DNA of 64,000 bases. Origin: Lachnospiraceae bacterium. Lineage in GTDB: Bacteria; Bacillota; Clostridia; Lachnospirales; Lachnospiraceae. This document shows positions 44,286 through 53,310 of this stretch, piece by piece. Under the pieces are notes generated by a model. The model was not told where the DNA came from. It did not search any database and was given only the letters and a program-made list of their open reading frames with translations. Position numbers and translations under genes: made by a program. Numbering within the stretch: position 1 is the first letter of the stretch; each line of letters starts with the position of its first letter. Where the stretch lies: NCBI GenBank assembly GCA_002892395.1, contig NBBL01000003.1, forward strand, positions 186,001 to 250,000. The letters are read 5' to 3'.

Positions 44286-45365
44286 ATGAAGTTCATTCAC
44301 ACCGGTGATATCCATTACGGTATGAATCCGGATGCGGACAAGCCTTGGAGCCGCGAGCGGGCCCAGGCAGTCAAAGACGTGCTGTCGTCAATTGTCAGGG
44401 ATGCGAAGGAAAACAGCATTGATCTCATTCTCATCGCAGGCGACTTGTTCCATCAGCAGCCGCTGGTGCGCGATTTAAAGGAGCTGAGCTATCTCTTTTC
44501 AACAGCTCCGCGCACCCGGGTCGCAATGATCGCGGGGAACCACGACTATCTCCGTGAAAGCTCCGCAATTTACTCCTTTCCATGGCCGGACAATGTACAT
44601 TACTTCACGGAATCCCGCTTAACCTCTGTTTACTATCCGGAAATCAATACGGAGGTATACGGTTTTTCCTACAAAACCAGGGAAATTACAGAAAATCTTC
44701 TGAGCGGCGTCAGCACGCCGGAAAACGGAAGAATCCGCCTGCTGCTCTGCCACGGAGGAGATCCGAAGCATCTTCCTCTGGACATCCCGGAGCTGAGCCG
44801 CGCCGGGTTTTCGTACTGCGCCCTCGGTCATATTCATAAGCCGCAGATCGCTGTTCCAAACCTCATTGCCTGGTGCGGCTCCCCCGAACCCCTCGATCCC
44901 ACCGAAAGCGGGAAGCACGGGTACTTCAAGGGAGAAATCAATGACGTAACACGTCAGATTACTTCTCTTGACTTCGTCCCCCTTGCCAAGGTTCAGTATG
45001 TCAATCTGGGAATCAAGGTTTCTCCGGCGTCAACCAATACAGAACTTCGCATGAGCATCGGGGACGAAATTGTACGGCGCGGTCTCGACAACATTTATCG
45101 CCTTACCATTCGCGGTATGCGTGATCCGGATATTGCATTTGACCTCGATGTCCTAAAGGAACGGTTTCGGATCTATGAAATTCTGGATGAATCCGAACCC
45201 AAGTATGATTTCTCAAGATTGTTTGCGGAGCACTCCTCCGATATGATTGGCTTCTTCATCCGGGAATTGGATCGCCCCGGCATCAGCGCCATGGACAGAA
45301 AAGCGCTCTACTACGGTGTGAACGCTTTACTCCGCACGACGGATGAAAGGAGCGAAACCCAATGA
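44286..45365 (+). CDS. Metallophosphoesterase, YhaO/SbcD-like DNA nuclease subunit
   Basis: A calcineurin-like phosphoesterase of 359 residues. The metal-binding motifs are in order: GDIHYG (residues 7-12), GDLFH, GNHDY, CHGG and GHIH. It fits the YhaO/SbcD/Mre11 class that pairs with a Rad50-like ATPase encoded next to it, whose start overlaps this gene by 4 bases. Such pairs process DNA ends or hairpins. AGGAG at 44275 serves the ATG. Confidence 0.9.
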   Translation: MKFIHTGDIHYGMNPDADKPWSRERAQAVKDVLSSIVRDAKENSIDLILIAGDLFHQQPLVRDLKELSYLFSTAPRTRVAMIAGNHDYLRESSAIYSFPWPDNVHYFTESRLTSVYYPEINTEVYGFSYKTREITENLLSGVSTPENGRIRLLLCHGGDPKHLPLDIPELSRAGFSYCALGHIHKPQIAVPNLIAWCGSPEPLDPTESGKHGYFKGEINDVTRQITSLDFVPLAKVQYVNLGIKVSPASTNTELRMSIGDEIVRRGLDNIYRLTIRGMRDPDIAFDLDVLKERFRIYEILDESEPKYDFSRLFAEHSSDMIGFFIRELDRPGISAMDRKALYYGVNALLRTTDERSETQ

Positions 45366-47236
45366 TAGTCAGAGAGCTGAACATCCGTGCCTTCGGGAAA
45401 TTTCACGACAGACGCTTTGCCTTTGACCGGGGACTTCACGTGATTTACGGGGGGAATGAAGCCGGAAAATCTACACTTCATGCCTTTCTTCGCGCCATGC
45501 TGTTCGGTATGGAGCGGGCACATGGGCGGGCAGCCCGCAGCGACTTTTTCTCGCACTACGAGCCCTGGTTCGGAGACGGCGCCTACGGCGGTTCCCTAAA
45601 GGTTGAGCACGAGGGTCATCTTTACCGCATCGAACGAAACTTTTCCAAAAGTCCCACCGATCTGTCTGTCACGGATGAAACCACAGGAACTCCTCTGCGT
45701 GATCCGGAAGCGTGGATTAAGAGTCTCCTGGGGAGCCTGAGCGAAACCGCTTTCTCCAATACCGTCAGCATCCGACAGCTGAAGAGTGCCACTGACGGCG
45801 GTATGGTAAACGAGTTAAAAAACTATATCGCCAATATGAACACCACCGGAAACCGCGCCCTCAATATCACAAAGGCCAGCGCCTACTTAAAAGACCAGAA
45901 AAAGGCCTTTGAAAGCCGAATTGTTCCTGACGCAGCCAAAAATTACGCTGCCAATCTCTCAGAAATCCGGAAAATCGAAGAGCAGATCTCCTCTCCGGAT
46001 TTCAAAAACCGGATGAATGAGCTGACGGAAACCCATGCGCAGACTGCGGATGTGCAAACTGCTCTGCAGGAAAAAAAGGAGGAGCTTCTGCAAAAGCTGG
46101 CGGCGGAGCAGCAAAGCTTAAAAGAGCAGCGCTTTGACACCCGAACCGATGTCCTGAACTATGAAACCGCGGTTGAGGATATGACGGAGGATTGCATCTT
46201 CACAGAGCAAAAGAGAAAGGCGCCTGCTGCCAATCTGCTCTCTGTATTGTTCACACTGCTCAGCATTGTTCTGGCCCTGGCCTCCTTCCTTTTCGCCGGA
46301 AACTATCCTGAGGTGTACACGCCGTTGGCCCTCTCCCTCAATACCATTGCAATCGGCTTTGCACTCCTCTTTGCCATGGTCGCAATCGTTTTGTTTCGGA
46401 TCATTCTCTCTCGAAAGGATCAGGCTCGGGAAGCCCGGGAGACCCTGTATGCTTCCGTTCGGGAGCACTTTAACAACCTGCTGAATGAAGAGACCGAGCA
46501 GCTCCCCTATGAGGAGCTGGCTGCGTGCATCAAGGAACGAACCGCCGAGCTCTACGGCATCTGTGACTCCATCGAAAGCAGAGAGAAAACCCTGCTGGAG
46601 ATCAATGAAAAACTCACCCGCCTGAAAGAGCGGCAAACTGAAACCGATGCGACCATCGTCCTGCAGCAGAAAAGTCAGTGGCTCTTGGAGCAGCAACTGG
46701 AGCATCTCACGAATCTGAAGGACGAGAGCGTGGCACTGAAAAATGTGGTGGAGGAAAATGAGCGTATCCGCGCTGAAATCAACGCGATCAACATCGCTCA
46801 GGAAACCATGAGCCGCCTGGCAGGAACCATCCGAGACTCCTTCGGTCTGTACCTGAACCGCAGCGCCTCCGATCTGATCAAGGGAATTACCGGCGGGCGG
46901 TACGATTCTCTCTCCATCGATGAAAACCTGAACATTTCTCTCAATACTTCGGATAAGCTGATTCCGTTGGATCAGGTCAGCGCCGGAACGATGGATCAGC
47001 TCTATCTCGCCCTGCGCCTTGCCGCTGCCGATCTGATGCAAAAAGATGGAGCCCAGCTTCCCTTCTTATTTGATGACAGCTTTGTAAATTATGATGAGGA
47101 TCGCCTTCGTCTGGTACTGGAATGGCTCTCACAGGCGTTTCCCAAGCGGCAGATTCTTATTTTCTCCTGCCACCGGAGAGAGGCACAGCTTCTGAGTGCA
47201 TCCATGCTTCCTTACACCTTGACAGAGCTGGTATAA
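45362..47236 (+). CDS. Membrane-inserted SbcC/Rad50-like AAA ATPase (YhaN-like)
   Basis: A 624-residue ABC-type ATPase split by a coiled coil. Walker A is GGNEAGKST (30-38); the ABC signature-like segment is VSAGTMDQLYLALRLA; Walker B is LPFLFDDSFVNYDEDR; a late His is in FSCHRRE. In place of a zinc hook, the middle of the coiled coil (about 291-348) contains two membrane helices (VLFTLLSIVLALASFLFAG and a second near 325-345). So both ATPase halves are cytoplasmic and the apex sits in the membrane, as in Bacillus YhaN, though this protein is shorter. It is coupled to the SbcD-like gene. Confidence 0.88.
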   Translation: MIVRELNIRAFGKFHDRRFAFDRGLHVIYGGNEAGKSTLHAFLRAMLFGMERAHGRAARSDFFSHYEPWFGDGAYGGSLKVEHEGHLYRIERNFSKSPTDLSVTDETTGTPLRDPEAWIKSLLGSLSETAFSNTVSIRQLKSATDGGMVNELKNYIANMNTTGNRALNITKASAYLKDQKKAFESRIVPDAAKNYAANLSEIRKIEEQISSPDFKNRMNELTETHAQTADVQTALQEKKEELLQKLAAEQQSLKEQRFDTRTDVLNYETAVEDMTEDCIFTEQKRKAPAANLLSVLFTLLSIVLALASFLFAGNYPEVYTPLALSLNTIAIGFALLFAMVAIVLFRIILSRKDQAREARETLYASVREHFNNLLNEETEQLPYEELAACIKERTAELYGICDSIESREKTLLEINEKLTRLKERQTETDATIVLQQKSQWLLEQQLEHLTNLKDESVALKNVVEENERIRAEINAINIAQETMSRLAGTIRDSFGLYLNRSASDLIKGITGGRYDSLSIDENLNISLNTSDKLIPLDQVSAGTMDQLYLALRLAAADLMQKDGAQLPFLFDDSFVNYDEDRLRLVLEWLSQAFPKRQILIFSCHRREAQLLSASMLPYTLTELV

Positions 47237-47255
47237 GCAGTCGCCTCTCCACATT

Positions 47256-47290
47256 GCACCGGCAGAGTACACTGCGCCGGTGCTTTTTTT
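47256..47290 (+). terminator. Terminator of the asnS-nuclease-ATPase transcript
   Basis: An 8-bp perfect stem GCACCGGC/GCCGGTGC (47256-47263, 47276-47283) with a 12-base loop is followed by seven Ts. Confidence 0.9.
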
Positions 47291-47346
47291 GTTTCCTCCC
47301 GTCCAATGTTCCCTTTTTCCTGTCCTCCGGAACCCGGATATAAGCT

Positions 47347-47380
47347 GTCCCGGTTTCTGAATGCTCCAGAAACCGGGACA
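47347..47380 (-). terminator. Hairpin after the flavin reductase gene
   Basis: A perfect 14-bp stem (47347-47360 and 47367-47380) with a 6-base loop lies 14 bases past the flavin reductase stop on the minus strand. It has no strong T-run, so it may stabilise the transcript instead of ending it. Confidence 0.55.
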
Positions 47381-47393
47381 ACCTGCTGTTCCT

Positions 47394-48017
47394 TTATTTT
47401 ACAACCTTTTCAAAATCGGATGCCGGATGCTTACAGATCGGGCAAATATAGTCCTCCGGCAGCTCTTCCCCAACATATTCATATCCGCAAATCTTACAGC
47501 GCCAAACCGTCTGACCGCTCTCAGTTTTTCCCACAGGCTGCGGCTTCGGTTTAATATGATTCAGATAATACTCATACGTCACCGAAGGAGTATCGCTCAA
47601 TACCTCCATGTCGGTTATTTCGCCGATAAACATGGTGTGAGAGCCCAGGTCCTCCGTTTTTTCAACCTTCACCGAAATGTACGCGTTGGTTGCTTCAGTT
47701 ATATAAAGAAGCCCGTTTTCGCCTCGCTTACAGTTGGAATAATCTGCAAACTTATCTGTATCCTTTCCGCTCTGAAATCCAAACCGTTTGAACAGATCAA
47801 ATGGTGCGTCCTGGCTTAACACAGATACAGTGAAGACTCCGGTACGTACAATCATATCGTGCGTATAATTTGCCTTGTTGACACAGATACTGATCTGATT
47901 TGGCGTAGAGGCAGCCTGAATCGCAGTGTTGATCAGACATCCGTTGTCCTTTCCTGCTTCCCTGGCTGTCAAAATAAACAAACCGTAGCTAAGCTTGTAC
48001 ATTGCTTTTTCATCCAT
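47394..48017 (-). CDS. Flavin reductase-like protein fused to rubredoxin (high-molecular-weight rubredoxin type)
   Basis: A 207-residue electron-transfer protein. Residues 1-155 form an FMN-binding flavin reductase domain (LSYGLFILTAREAGKDNGCL, TPNQISICVNKANYTHDMI, GVFTVSVLS). Residues 168-207 form a rubredoxin with CKICGYEYVGEELPEDYICP holding the Fe-Cys4 site. Such fusions pass NAD(P)H electrons to flavodiiron proteins that remove oxygen or nitric oxide in anaerobes. The ATG at 48017 has AAGGAGAG ahead and a consensus promoter upstream. Confidence 0.93.
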   Translation of the reverse strand: MDEKAMYKLSYGLFILTAREAGKDNGCLINTAIQAASTPNQISICVNKANYTHDMIVRTGVFTVSVLSQDAPFDLFKRFGFQSGKDTDKFADYSNCKRGENGLLYITEATNAYISVKVEKTEDLGSHTMFIGEITDMEVLSDTPSVTYEYYLNHIKPKPQPVGKTESGQTVWRCKICGYEYVGEELPEDYICPICKHPASDFEKVVK

Positions 48018-48148
48018 CAATCTCTCTCCTTTGCTATCCCGTAGCCATTGCCTTGCTGCTGAGTCGAAACATAACAAAACTCCGAGACCGCTTCCCAGAA
48101 ATTCGGAGCACACGCCCGATTCCCCATTCCAAACCGCTCTCATCCAAA

Positions 48149-48176
48149 ATTATATAGTGCTTTCATTAAATGTCAA
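48149..48176 (-). promoter_or_regulatory. Promoter of the flavin reductase-rubredoxin gene
   Basis: On the minus strand TTGACA (48176-48171) and TATAAT (48154-48149) are 16 bases apart, about 135 bases before the start codon. Confidence 0.75.
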
Positions 48177-48251
48177 GAAACCCGATTTTCAGACGATGAT
48201 TATCTGAAAACGGTTATGAAAGGAGTCCAGCGGTCTGAAAGGAACCAGGAA

Positions 48252-49421
48252 TCATGTGGGTTTTTTATGTAAGGAGATCCTTTGCCTGGGGAAAAATTTT
48301 CTTTGATTTTCTGCCCGTTTCACCCAAATTCCGCCCATGATTTTTCCGCTTGCCAGCATTGCCCAAAAACCGACTAAAAGTGGAAGGATCAGCCTCCGAC
48401 TCATCCTCTTCACAGTATGCAGACTTCTTTCCTGCATTGACATAAAGTGAAGCCTTCGATGCCGCATTTTAGGCGCTTCCGTCATCTCAATTTGTTTTCT
48501 CATCACCGGAACATCCCGGATGATCGGAAGCCTGCATTCCATTTTTCCTCTGGATATCAAATTGGCGACCAGAAGATGCCTAAGCCTTGGCAGCGCTGCC
48601 GGAATGGGAAACACAAACGGCTCACAGGTAACGGTGTCGTAAGTGGCATGCTCCAGCCCAAACCCCCGCAGGATAATCCCCACCTGAATCTTTTCCGTTC
48701 TTCCCTCGGCAGTATCCTCTCTTGTCGGAAGATTCAGATATTTTCCTTCCGTTGAAGCACGCCTCGTTTCTCCTTGCCTTAGATTCTCAAACCGATGGAG
48801 AATCCGGCGTTGATTTTTGATTGGATGGTCAGAAAACATCAAATTTTCCGGCAGTTCAAAGGCAAGCTCGACCTCCGGAATCTCCATTTCACTTTGATTG
48901 ATCAGCTCATAGGATAGCCGGAACCTTCCGTCCCTCTCCGAAAACCAGGAAAAAAACGGGCGTACAACAACATCTCCCTCTGCCGCTTCCTCCACCCATG
49001 GTTCCTCCCCCGGCATCTCTATCGGTGGAGGCTCTGCCTTCCGGGTCTCTGTCCCTTGTGGGGCTGACTCTTGCGCGGCTTCCCTCTGAGTCTCTGTCCC
49101 TTGCGGGGCTGACTCTTGCGCGGCTTCCCTCTGAATTTCTACTCCTTGCGGGGCTGACTCTTGCGTGGCTTCCCTCTGAATTTCTACTTCTTGCAGGGCT
49201 GACTCTTGCGAAGTTTCCCTCTGGATCTCTACTTCTTGCAGGGCTGACTCTTGCGCGGCTTCTCTCTGGGGCTCTGCCCATGAAACCTCTTCCCGTTGAT
49301 GAAATTCTGCATCCGAAGCGAGTTCCGATTGCCCTTGCGAAAATGCCATTGCGTCTATGAAACATCCAAGCATCAGACCGGCAGCAAAGAGCAGACTATA
49401 CCACCGCTTATGCACTCTCAT
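48252..49421 (-). CDS. Single-pass surface protein with 15-residue repeats, unknown function
   Basis: A 389-residue exported protein. Parts: a signal peptide (1-27, ending AMAF); a Glu/Gln-rich region with five 15-residue repeats of the form EIQREAAQESAPQGT (about 49-124); a beta-rich extracellular domain (145-270; FRLSYELINQSEMEIPEVEL, then HRFENLRQGETRR), resembling conserved surface-repeat domains of the DUF11/CARDB sort; a C-terminal membrane helix (about 340-365); and a basic cytoplasmic tail (RKFFPRQRISLHKKP). It is the last gene of a four-gene operon, overlapping the sigma gene by 14 bases. I do not know its function; a partner or ligand sensor of the membrane-anchored sigma factor is inference. 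Confidence 0.7.
   Translation of the reverse strand: MRVHKRWYSLLFAAGLMLGCFIDAMAFSQGQSELASDAEFHQREEVSWAEPQREAAQESALQEVEIQRETSQESALQEVEIQREATQESAPQGVEIQREAAQESAPQGTETQREAAQESAPQGTETRKAEPPPIEMPGEEPWVEEAAEGDVVVRPFFSWFSERDGRFRLSYELINQSEMEIPEVELAFELPENLMFSDHPIKNQRRILHRFENLRQGETRRASTEGKYLNLPTREDTAEGRTEKIQVGIILRGFGLEHATYDTVTCEPFVFPIPAALPRLRHLLVANLISRGKMECRLPIIRDVPVMRKQIEMTEAPKMRHRRLHFMSMQERSLHTVKRMSRRLILPLLVGFWAMLASGKIMGGIWVKRAENQRKFFPRQRISLHKKPT
49047..49274 (-). repeat. Five tandem 45-bp repeats in the surface protein gene
   Basis: Each 45-bp unit encodes a 15-residue block around REAAQESAPQG. The units differ by a few bases; variants are ALQEV and APQGV/APQGT endings. The frame is kept throughout, so copy number can change without breaking the gene. 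Confidence 0.85.
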
Positions 49422-50694
49422 TCTGCTCCTCCTGCCTTTCCTTGATCTGAATGGAATTTAATTCCAGCTTATAGACCCCGTAATTTCCTGCCAGATCCTC
49501 AATTTCTGCCTGCAGTGGGAATGCATCCAATGGCAGCACCACTTCTCCTCTTTGCTGGTCTATCATCTGCACAGGCGCTTCTCTTCCGTCTGCGCCCACA
49601 AACCTGGCGGTACTCCAATTGATTCCCGCGCAACTGTCTTGGAAACGCAGGAGCATCTGATCTCCCCTTTCCTCGTAGCTGCAATAAATCGGACTGTCTG
49701 CATCAATGTTATCAATGCGGATCTGCTGAACTGCACTCTGTCCACAAGAGTCCGTCACACAGAGTGTATAGACCCCATTTTCCGATATGTCTGCCCAGTA
49801 CAAGCCGTTTTCTTCCGAAATATTCCAATCCCTTTCAAGAAATTTTACACTTTTAAGAGGAACCGAACTGTCAATTTTCCATTGAACACGCTGCTCGTTG
49901 ACATAACTTTCGTTTCCATAATACTTTAACTCCCCAATCACCGGTCCATGGATCACAACTGCAGCTACGGCTCCCGCGGTGAATCCTGTCAAAAGCGCTG
50001 TTTTTCCAATCAATTTTGCAGGAATCAATGTTCCCAGAACGCTTGCTGTCTCTCTGCACTCCTTTGATGCCGCAAGCCGCACAAAAAAGTAAGGAAATAT
50101 CGAATAAACACCGGTTAGCTTACCCGAAAGCTGCTGCTTGGCTATCATCAATCTTCGTTTCACTGTCCCCAGCGGAACATTCATAATCTCTGCAATTTCC
50201 CGCTCCTTCAAATCGTTAAAAAAACGCAATAAAACTGTTATACGAAGCATGGGATTGAGCTGATCTATGGCCCCCATTACCACATTTTTTCTCTCCACAT
50301 CCAGTATCTGTTTCCCGTCATCCTGTAAGTCCGGACACAGCTGATTAGTCTCCAAAAGCGTATCGATATCACAGCCTGCCGTGCTGTTTCGCCTTCTTGA
50401 TTTCAGATAATCCAGCGTTGTATGCCAAGCAATCTGATTCATCCATTTTTTAAAGGTCTGCGGTTCCTTCAGTTCATTCAAATGATTGAAAATATTGGTG
50501 AATACCTCCTGTGTCACATCTTCTGCTTCATAATGGTCCCTCATCATTTTGTAAACCATGAAGTAAACATTCGAATATCCCAACGAAAATATCTTATCAA
50601 ATGCCCCGGAGTCCCCTTTTTGAAATTGTCTGACCAGTTCAACCAGTCGCTGATCCTGCACATTCAGTCCCTTTTTTCCATCATGCTGCATCAT
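49408..50694 (-). CDS. ECF-type sigma factor fused to a transmembrane helix and extracellular domain
   Basis: A 428-residue protein. Residues 27-95 are sigma region 2 (FQKGDSGAFDKIFSLGY, YEAEDVTQEVFTNIFNHL, WMNQIAWHTTLDYLKSRRRN). Residues 138-188 are sigma region 4 (LLRFFNDLKEREIAEIMNVP, GTVKRRLMIAKQQL). A membrane helix follows (about 229-249; KTALLTGFTAGAVAAVVIHG). The last 180 residues are probably outside and beta-rich, with two cysteines in TLCVTDSCGQSA. Most ECF factors end after region 4 and are held by a separate anti-sigma. Here no anti-sigma gene is present and the membrane anchor is part of the sigma itself. The ATG at 50694 has GGAGG 5 bases ahead; it overlaps the adhesin gene by 14 bases and the repeat-protein gene by 14. 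Confidence 0.88.
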   Translation of the reverse strand: MMQHDGKKGLNVQDQRLVELVRQFQKGDSGAFDKIFSLGYSNVYFMVYKMMRDHYEAEDVTQEVFTNIFNHLNELKEPQTFKKWMNQIAWHTTLDYLKSRRRNSTAGCDIDTLLETNQLCPDLQDDGKQILDVERKNVVMGAIDQLNPMLRITVLLRFFNDLKEREIAEIMNVPLGTVKRRLMIAKQQLSGKLTGVYSIFPYFFVRLAASKECRETASVLGTLIPAKLIGKTALLTGFTAGAVAAVVIHGPVIGELKYYGNESYVNEQRVQWKIDSSVPLKSVKFLERDWNISEENGLYWADISENGVYTLCVTDSCGQSAVQQIRIDNIDADSPIYCSYEERGDQMLLRFQDSCAGINWSTARFVGADGREAPVQMIDQQRGEVVLPLDAFPLQAEIEDLAGNYGVYKLELNSIQIKERQEEQNESA

Positions 50695-53302
50695 CTTTTC
50701 CTCCAATTGCCTTCTGTCCTCTCTTTCGTGTTCCCCGATTGGCTGAAATCAGCAGCATCATAAGCGACCAGACCAGTGATCCGTAGACCAGCACAGAGCT
50801 TAAACCTGCTTTTTCCCCGGTCTTTGGAAGCGCATGTCCGGAAGAATATTCTACCCGCCCCCATGGCAATCGAATTCTCGGCTGCAGTACTCTGTACTCT
50901 CCTTTTTTCGGCACAGTCACTTCCGGAGTCTTCGATGTATTTCCTATTCGTTTCGGTATATGCTTTGAATGATCCGAGGGAAAGTCAGGTGGAGGACCTC
51001 CCGGCTGGTTCTTCTCCGGCACAGGCGGCTTATTTCCCTCCCATATCGATGGTTCCTCCGATACTCGCTGATTTTCTATCTGGTACACGATCGTGCCATC
51101 AGGAAGTCGATCGAACCCCCGATAATTTGCCCGCCATCCCTCCGGAATCTTCACCTCCTCCACAAAAAGCTTGTTGATGTCATCCATCACGGCACCGTCC
51201 GCCAGCATTCCGTATTCATCATATCGTTGCGCGTCTGACGAAGAAGCCATGTTGTCTGCCAAGACATTACATGCACTCACTGCAGAATTGGCAGGATTCT
51301 CCGAGATATTCTCAGAATTTACTGCGGCATTGACAGGACTGGCGCACACTGTTCCTGTATTGGAATCTGTACTCCGAATCAATTCCTCAATCTCTTGGAA
51401 ACTCCAGCTCGCAGTCCATTGATTGTTTGCATTCAGTGTTTTCTCTGCTCCCACCTTGGTTCGACTTCCGCTTCCGGACTCCAAAACCAATTGGACAAAG
51501 GCCTGCATCGGATGCACCACATCCGACCAGCTTTTTTTCACGATAATATTCAAAAGACGTTCTTTTCGGAATTTCCCCGTCTCCTCTTTCTTTGGCTCCT
51601 CCGGCTTCGGCTCCTCCGGCTTTGGCTCCTCCGGCTTCGGCTCCTCCGGCTCCTGTGGTTGATCAACCTGGATCAATTCCACGTTTGCTTTCTGATATAC
51701 CAGGTTCGCAACAATTCTGAAATTCCCGGTTGTTTCAGTCATGCCCCCTTCCCGCACCAGCTGATTCAGATGTTCTTTCACTTCCTTCAGGCTCTGGTAT
51801 GTTCCGATTTTCTCTGTTCCCTGGTACAGATTGACCCGGCTTTCTCCTGTATTTTGATACAGGCTGTTATCTGCTAATTCCCCTTTCATCCTTTTAATTT
51901 CCGGCCCTTTGTTACATAAAAAGCAGTCCGCATCGTAATCGGATGGCTTTACCGCCCGCTTACTTCCCTCTGTCTGCACCATGATATGCCCGTATCTTTT
52001 GCTTCCCCTGTCTCCTTTAATCAAAACACGATCCCACTTGGGTCGGAAGGATGCATGCTCTGTTGTAGCCGTGACTTCTCCCTCTCCCCCATTTACAGCA
52101 TCTGCGATTCCCTGTCCATTCTGTCTGTCAATCACAAATGGAATGGCCTCTGCATTGATTTCATATCCGGCAGGTGCTTTTGTCTCAACCAATTCGTATG
52201 CTCCATCCGGAAGATTCTCTATAAAAAGATCTCCTCTCCGATTCGTCCGATAAATCTGATCAGAATCCGGATAGCGTACCCTTTTCCCTGTTATGTCAAG
52301 CTGATACAGGATGTAAGCGGCCCCTTCCAGTCCCTCGCCGGCAGGGTTTGTTTTTTTTAAATGTGCCCCTGCCCGAAGCTCCATGGTAAGGTCTTCCTTC
52401 AGAAGGCGATAAAACTTAGTCTCAAAGGGATAACACCATTCCAAATTCAGTTTTCTGTCTATGTTTTCCTCTGACCAATAGTGGACTGTTGCAGGTAACT
52501 TTGGAGTCATGCTTTCATTTGCATTCGCTGCAATTAAAATTCGACCATCATTTCCCGGAAATTGTATGGTTGTTCCTTGATATCGGTTCTGATAATCTGC
52601 ATATTCCGTCCATTCTCCACGTATCTCATTAATACTTTCCTTCCGAGAATTTTCCCCATTAAAAACCCCCCCGGCTCCTCCATGTAACTTCAAATCAAAG
52701 TCAAGGTGTATGGTTTTCTTGGTCCCATCATAAATATAATTCAATTCCATCGGTTCAAATTCCATTCGACTGTCAACGGTAATGTTTCCATTTCTGGTTC
52801 CCACTAATTCTTTGGGAATTGCGTTTTGAAAATTACCTGCGTCAATATATATGTTGGTTTCATTAAACAATAATTTTTTACTTCTATCTGCTCTTTTTAA
52901 AGGTGTAATATCGTGAATATCATTTTCTGATAGTCTTATCTCTTCACAATTTTTTAGTAGAGTGATTCCATCTATATTTCTAATTTTGCCGTCGTTTGCA
53001 TCTATTATCGCGACACCATTATTTAAATTTTCTGTTTTATAATTTCCCAATATTTCCTTCGCATTCCACTCCTCTTCGACTTGGTAATTTCCGCTCAGAA
53101 TTTGATTTCTGATGTTTTCGTAAATTGCTTTGGCAAAGTTTCGATCCGTCACCCCTGCTGCCTGAATGGTGTCTACAGTGAAATGCTCCGGTATTGGTGC
53201 ACACAGAGCTGTCTGCGCGCTTCCGATTGTCAACAAAATAAATGCTGCAATCCCCAGCGCACATCTCCTCCCTGCCTGCTTCCATTGCCCCCTTTGATCC
53301 AT
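50681..53302 (-). CDS. LPXTG-anchored surface adhesin with SpaA/prealbumin-like domain
   Basis: An 873-residue secreted protein anchored to the cell wall. Signal peptide residues 1-34 (GIAAFILLTIGSAQTALCA). A leucine-rich-repeat-like stretch occupies 108-140 (ITLLKNCEEIRLSENDIHDI). Residues about 311-395 form a prealbumin-like domain (LKKTNPAGEGLEGAAYILYQ, GAYELVETKAPAGYEI). A Pro/Glu repeat (EEPKP, about four copies) separates this from a further domain. The sorting signal is LPKTGE (825-830), then a hydrophobic span and a basic tail. Lys and Asn in the domain could form isopeptide bonds; not verified. The start at 53302 (MDQRG) avoids an overlapping upstream frame. No sortase gene is in the window. 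Confidence 0.9.
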   Translation of the reverse strand: MDQRGQWKQAGRRCALGIAAFILLTIGSAQTALCAPIPEHFTVDTIQAAGVTDRNFAKAIYENIRNQILSGNYQVEEEWNAKEILGNYKTENLNNGVAIIDANDGKIRNIDGITLLKNCEEIRLSENDIHDITPLKRADRSKKLLFNETNIYIDAGNFQNAIPKELVGTRNGNITVDSRMEFEPMELNYIYDGTKKTIHLDFDLKLHGGAGGVFNGENSRKESINEIRGEWTEYADYQNRYQGTTIQFPGNDGRILIAANANESMTPKLPATVHYWSEENIDRKLNLEWCYPFETKFYRLLKEDLTMELRAGAHLKKTNPAGEGLEGAAYILYQLDITGKRVRYPDSDQIYRTNRRGDLFIENLPDGAYELVETKAPAGYEINAEAIPFVIDRQNGQGIADAVNGGEGEVTATTEHASFRPKWDRVLIKGDRGSKRYGHIMVQTEGSKRAVKPSDYDADCFLCNKGPEIKRMKGELADNSLYQNTGESRVNLYQGTEKIGTYQSLKEVKEHLNQLVREGGMTETTGNFRIVANLVYQKANVELIQVDQPQEPEEPKPEEPKPEEPKPEEPKKEETGKFRKERLLNIIVKKSWSDVVHPMQAFVQLVLESGSGSRTKVGAEKTLNANNQWTASWSFQEIEELIRSTDSNTGTVCASPVNAAVNSENISENPANSAVSACNVLADNMASSSDAQRYDEYGMLADGAVMDDINKLFVEEVKIPEGWRANYRGFDRLPDGTIVYQIENQRVSEEPSIWEGNKPPVPEKNQPGGPPPDFPSDHSKHIPKRIGNTSKTPEVTVPKKGEYRVLQPRIRLPWGRVEYSSGHALPKTGEKAGLSSVLVYGSLVWSLMMLLISANRGTRKRGQKAIGGKDDAA
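51594..51658 (-). repeat. EEPKP-encoding tandem repeat in the adhesin gene
   Basis: About four 15-bp units encode the Pro/Glu/Lys motif EEPKP, a rigid wall-spanning stalk found in surface proteins. Slipped pairing could change its length in-frame. Confidence 0.8.
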
Positions 53303-53310
53303 ACTTCTTT

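Noticed and set aside
48998-49360. A plus-strand repetitive Leu/Ser frame and, on the minus strand, repeated 45-bp units that might resemble a CRISPR array
   Set aside because: The 45-bp units have no spacers between them and are coding repeats in the surface protein; no cas genes are present.
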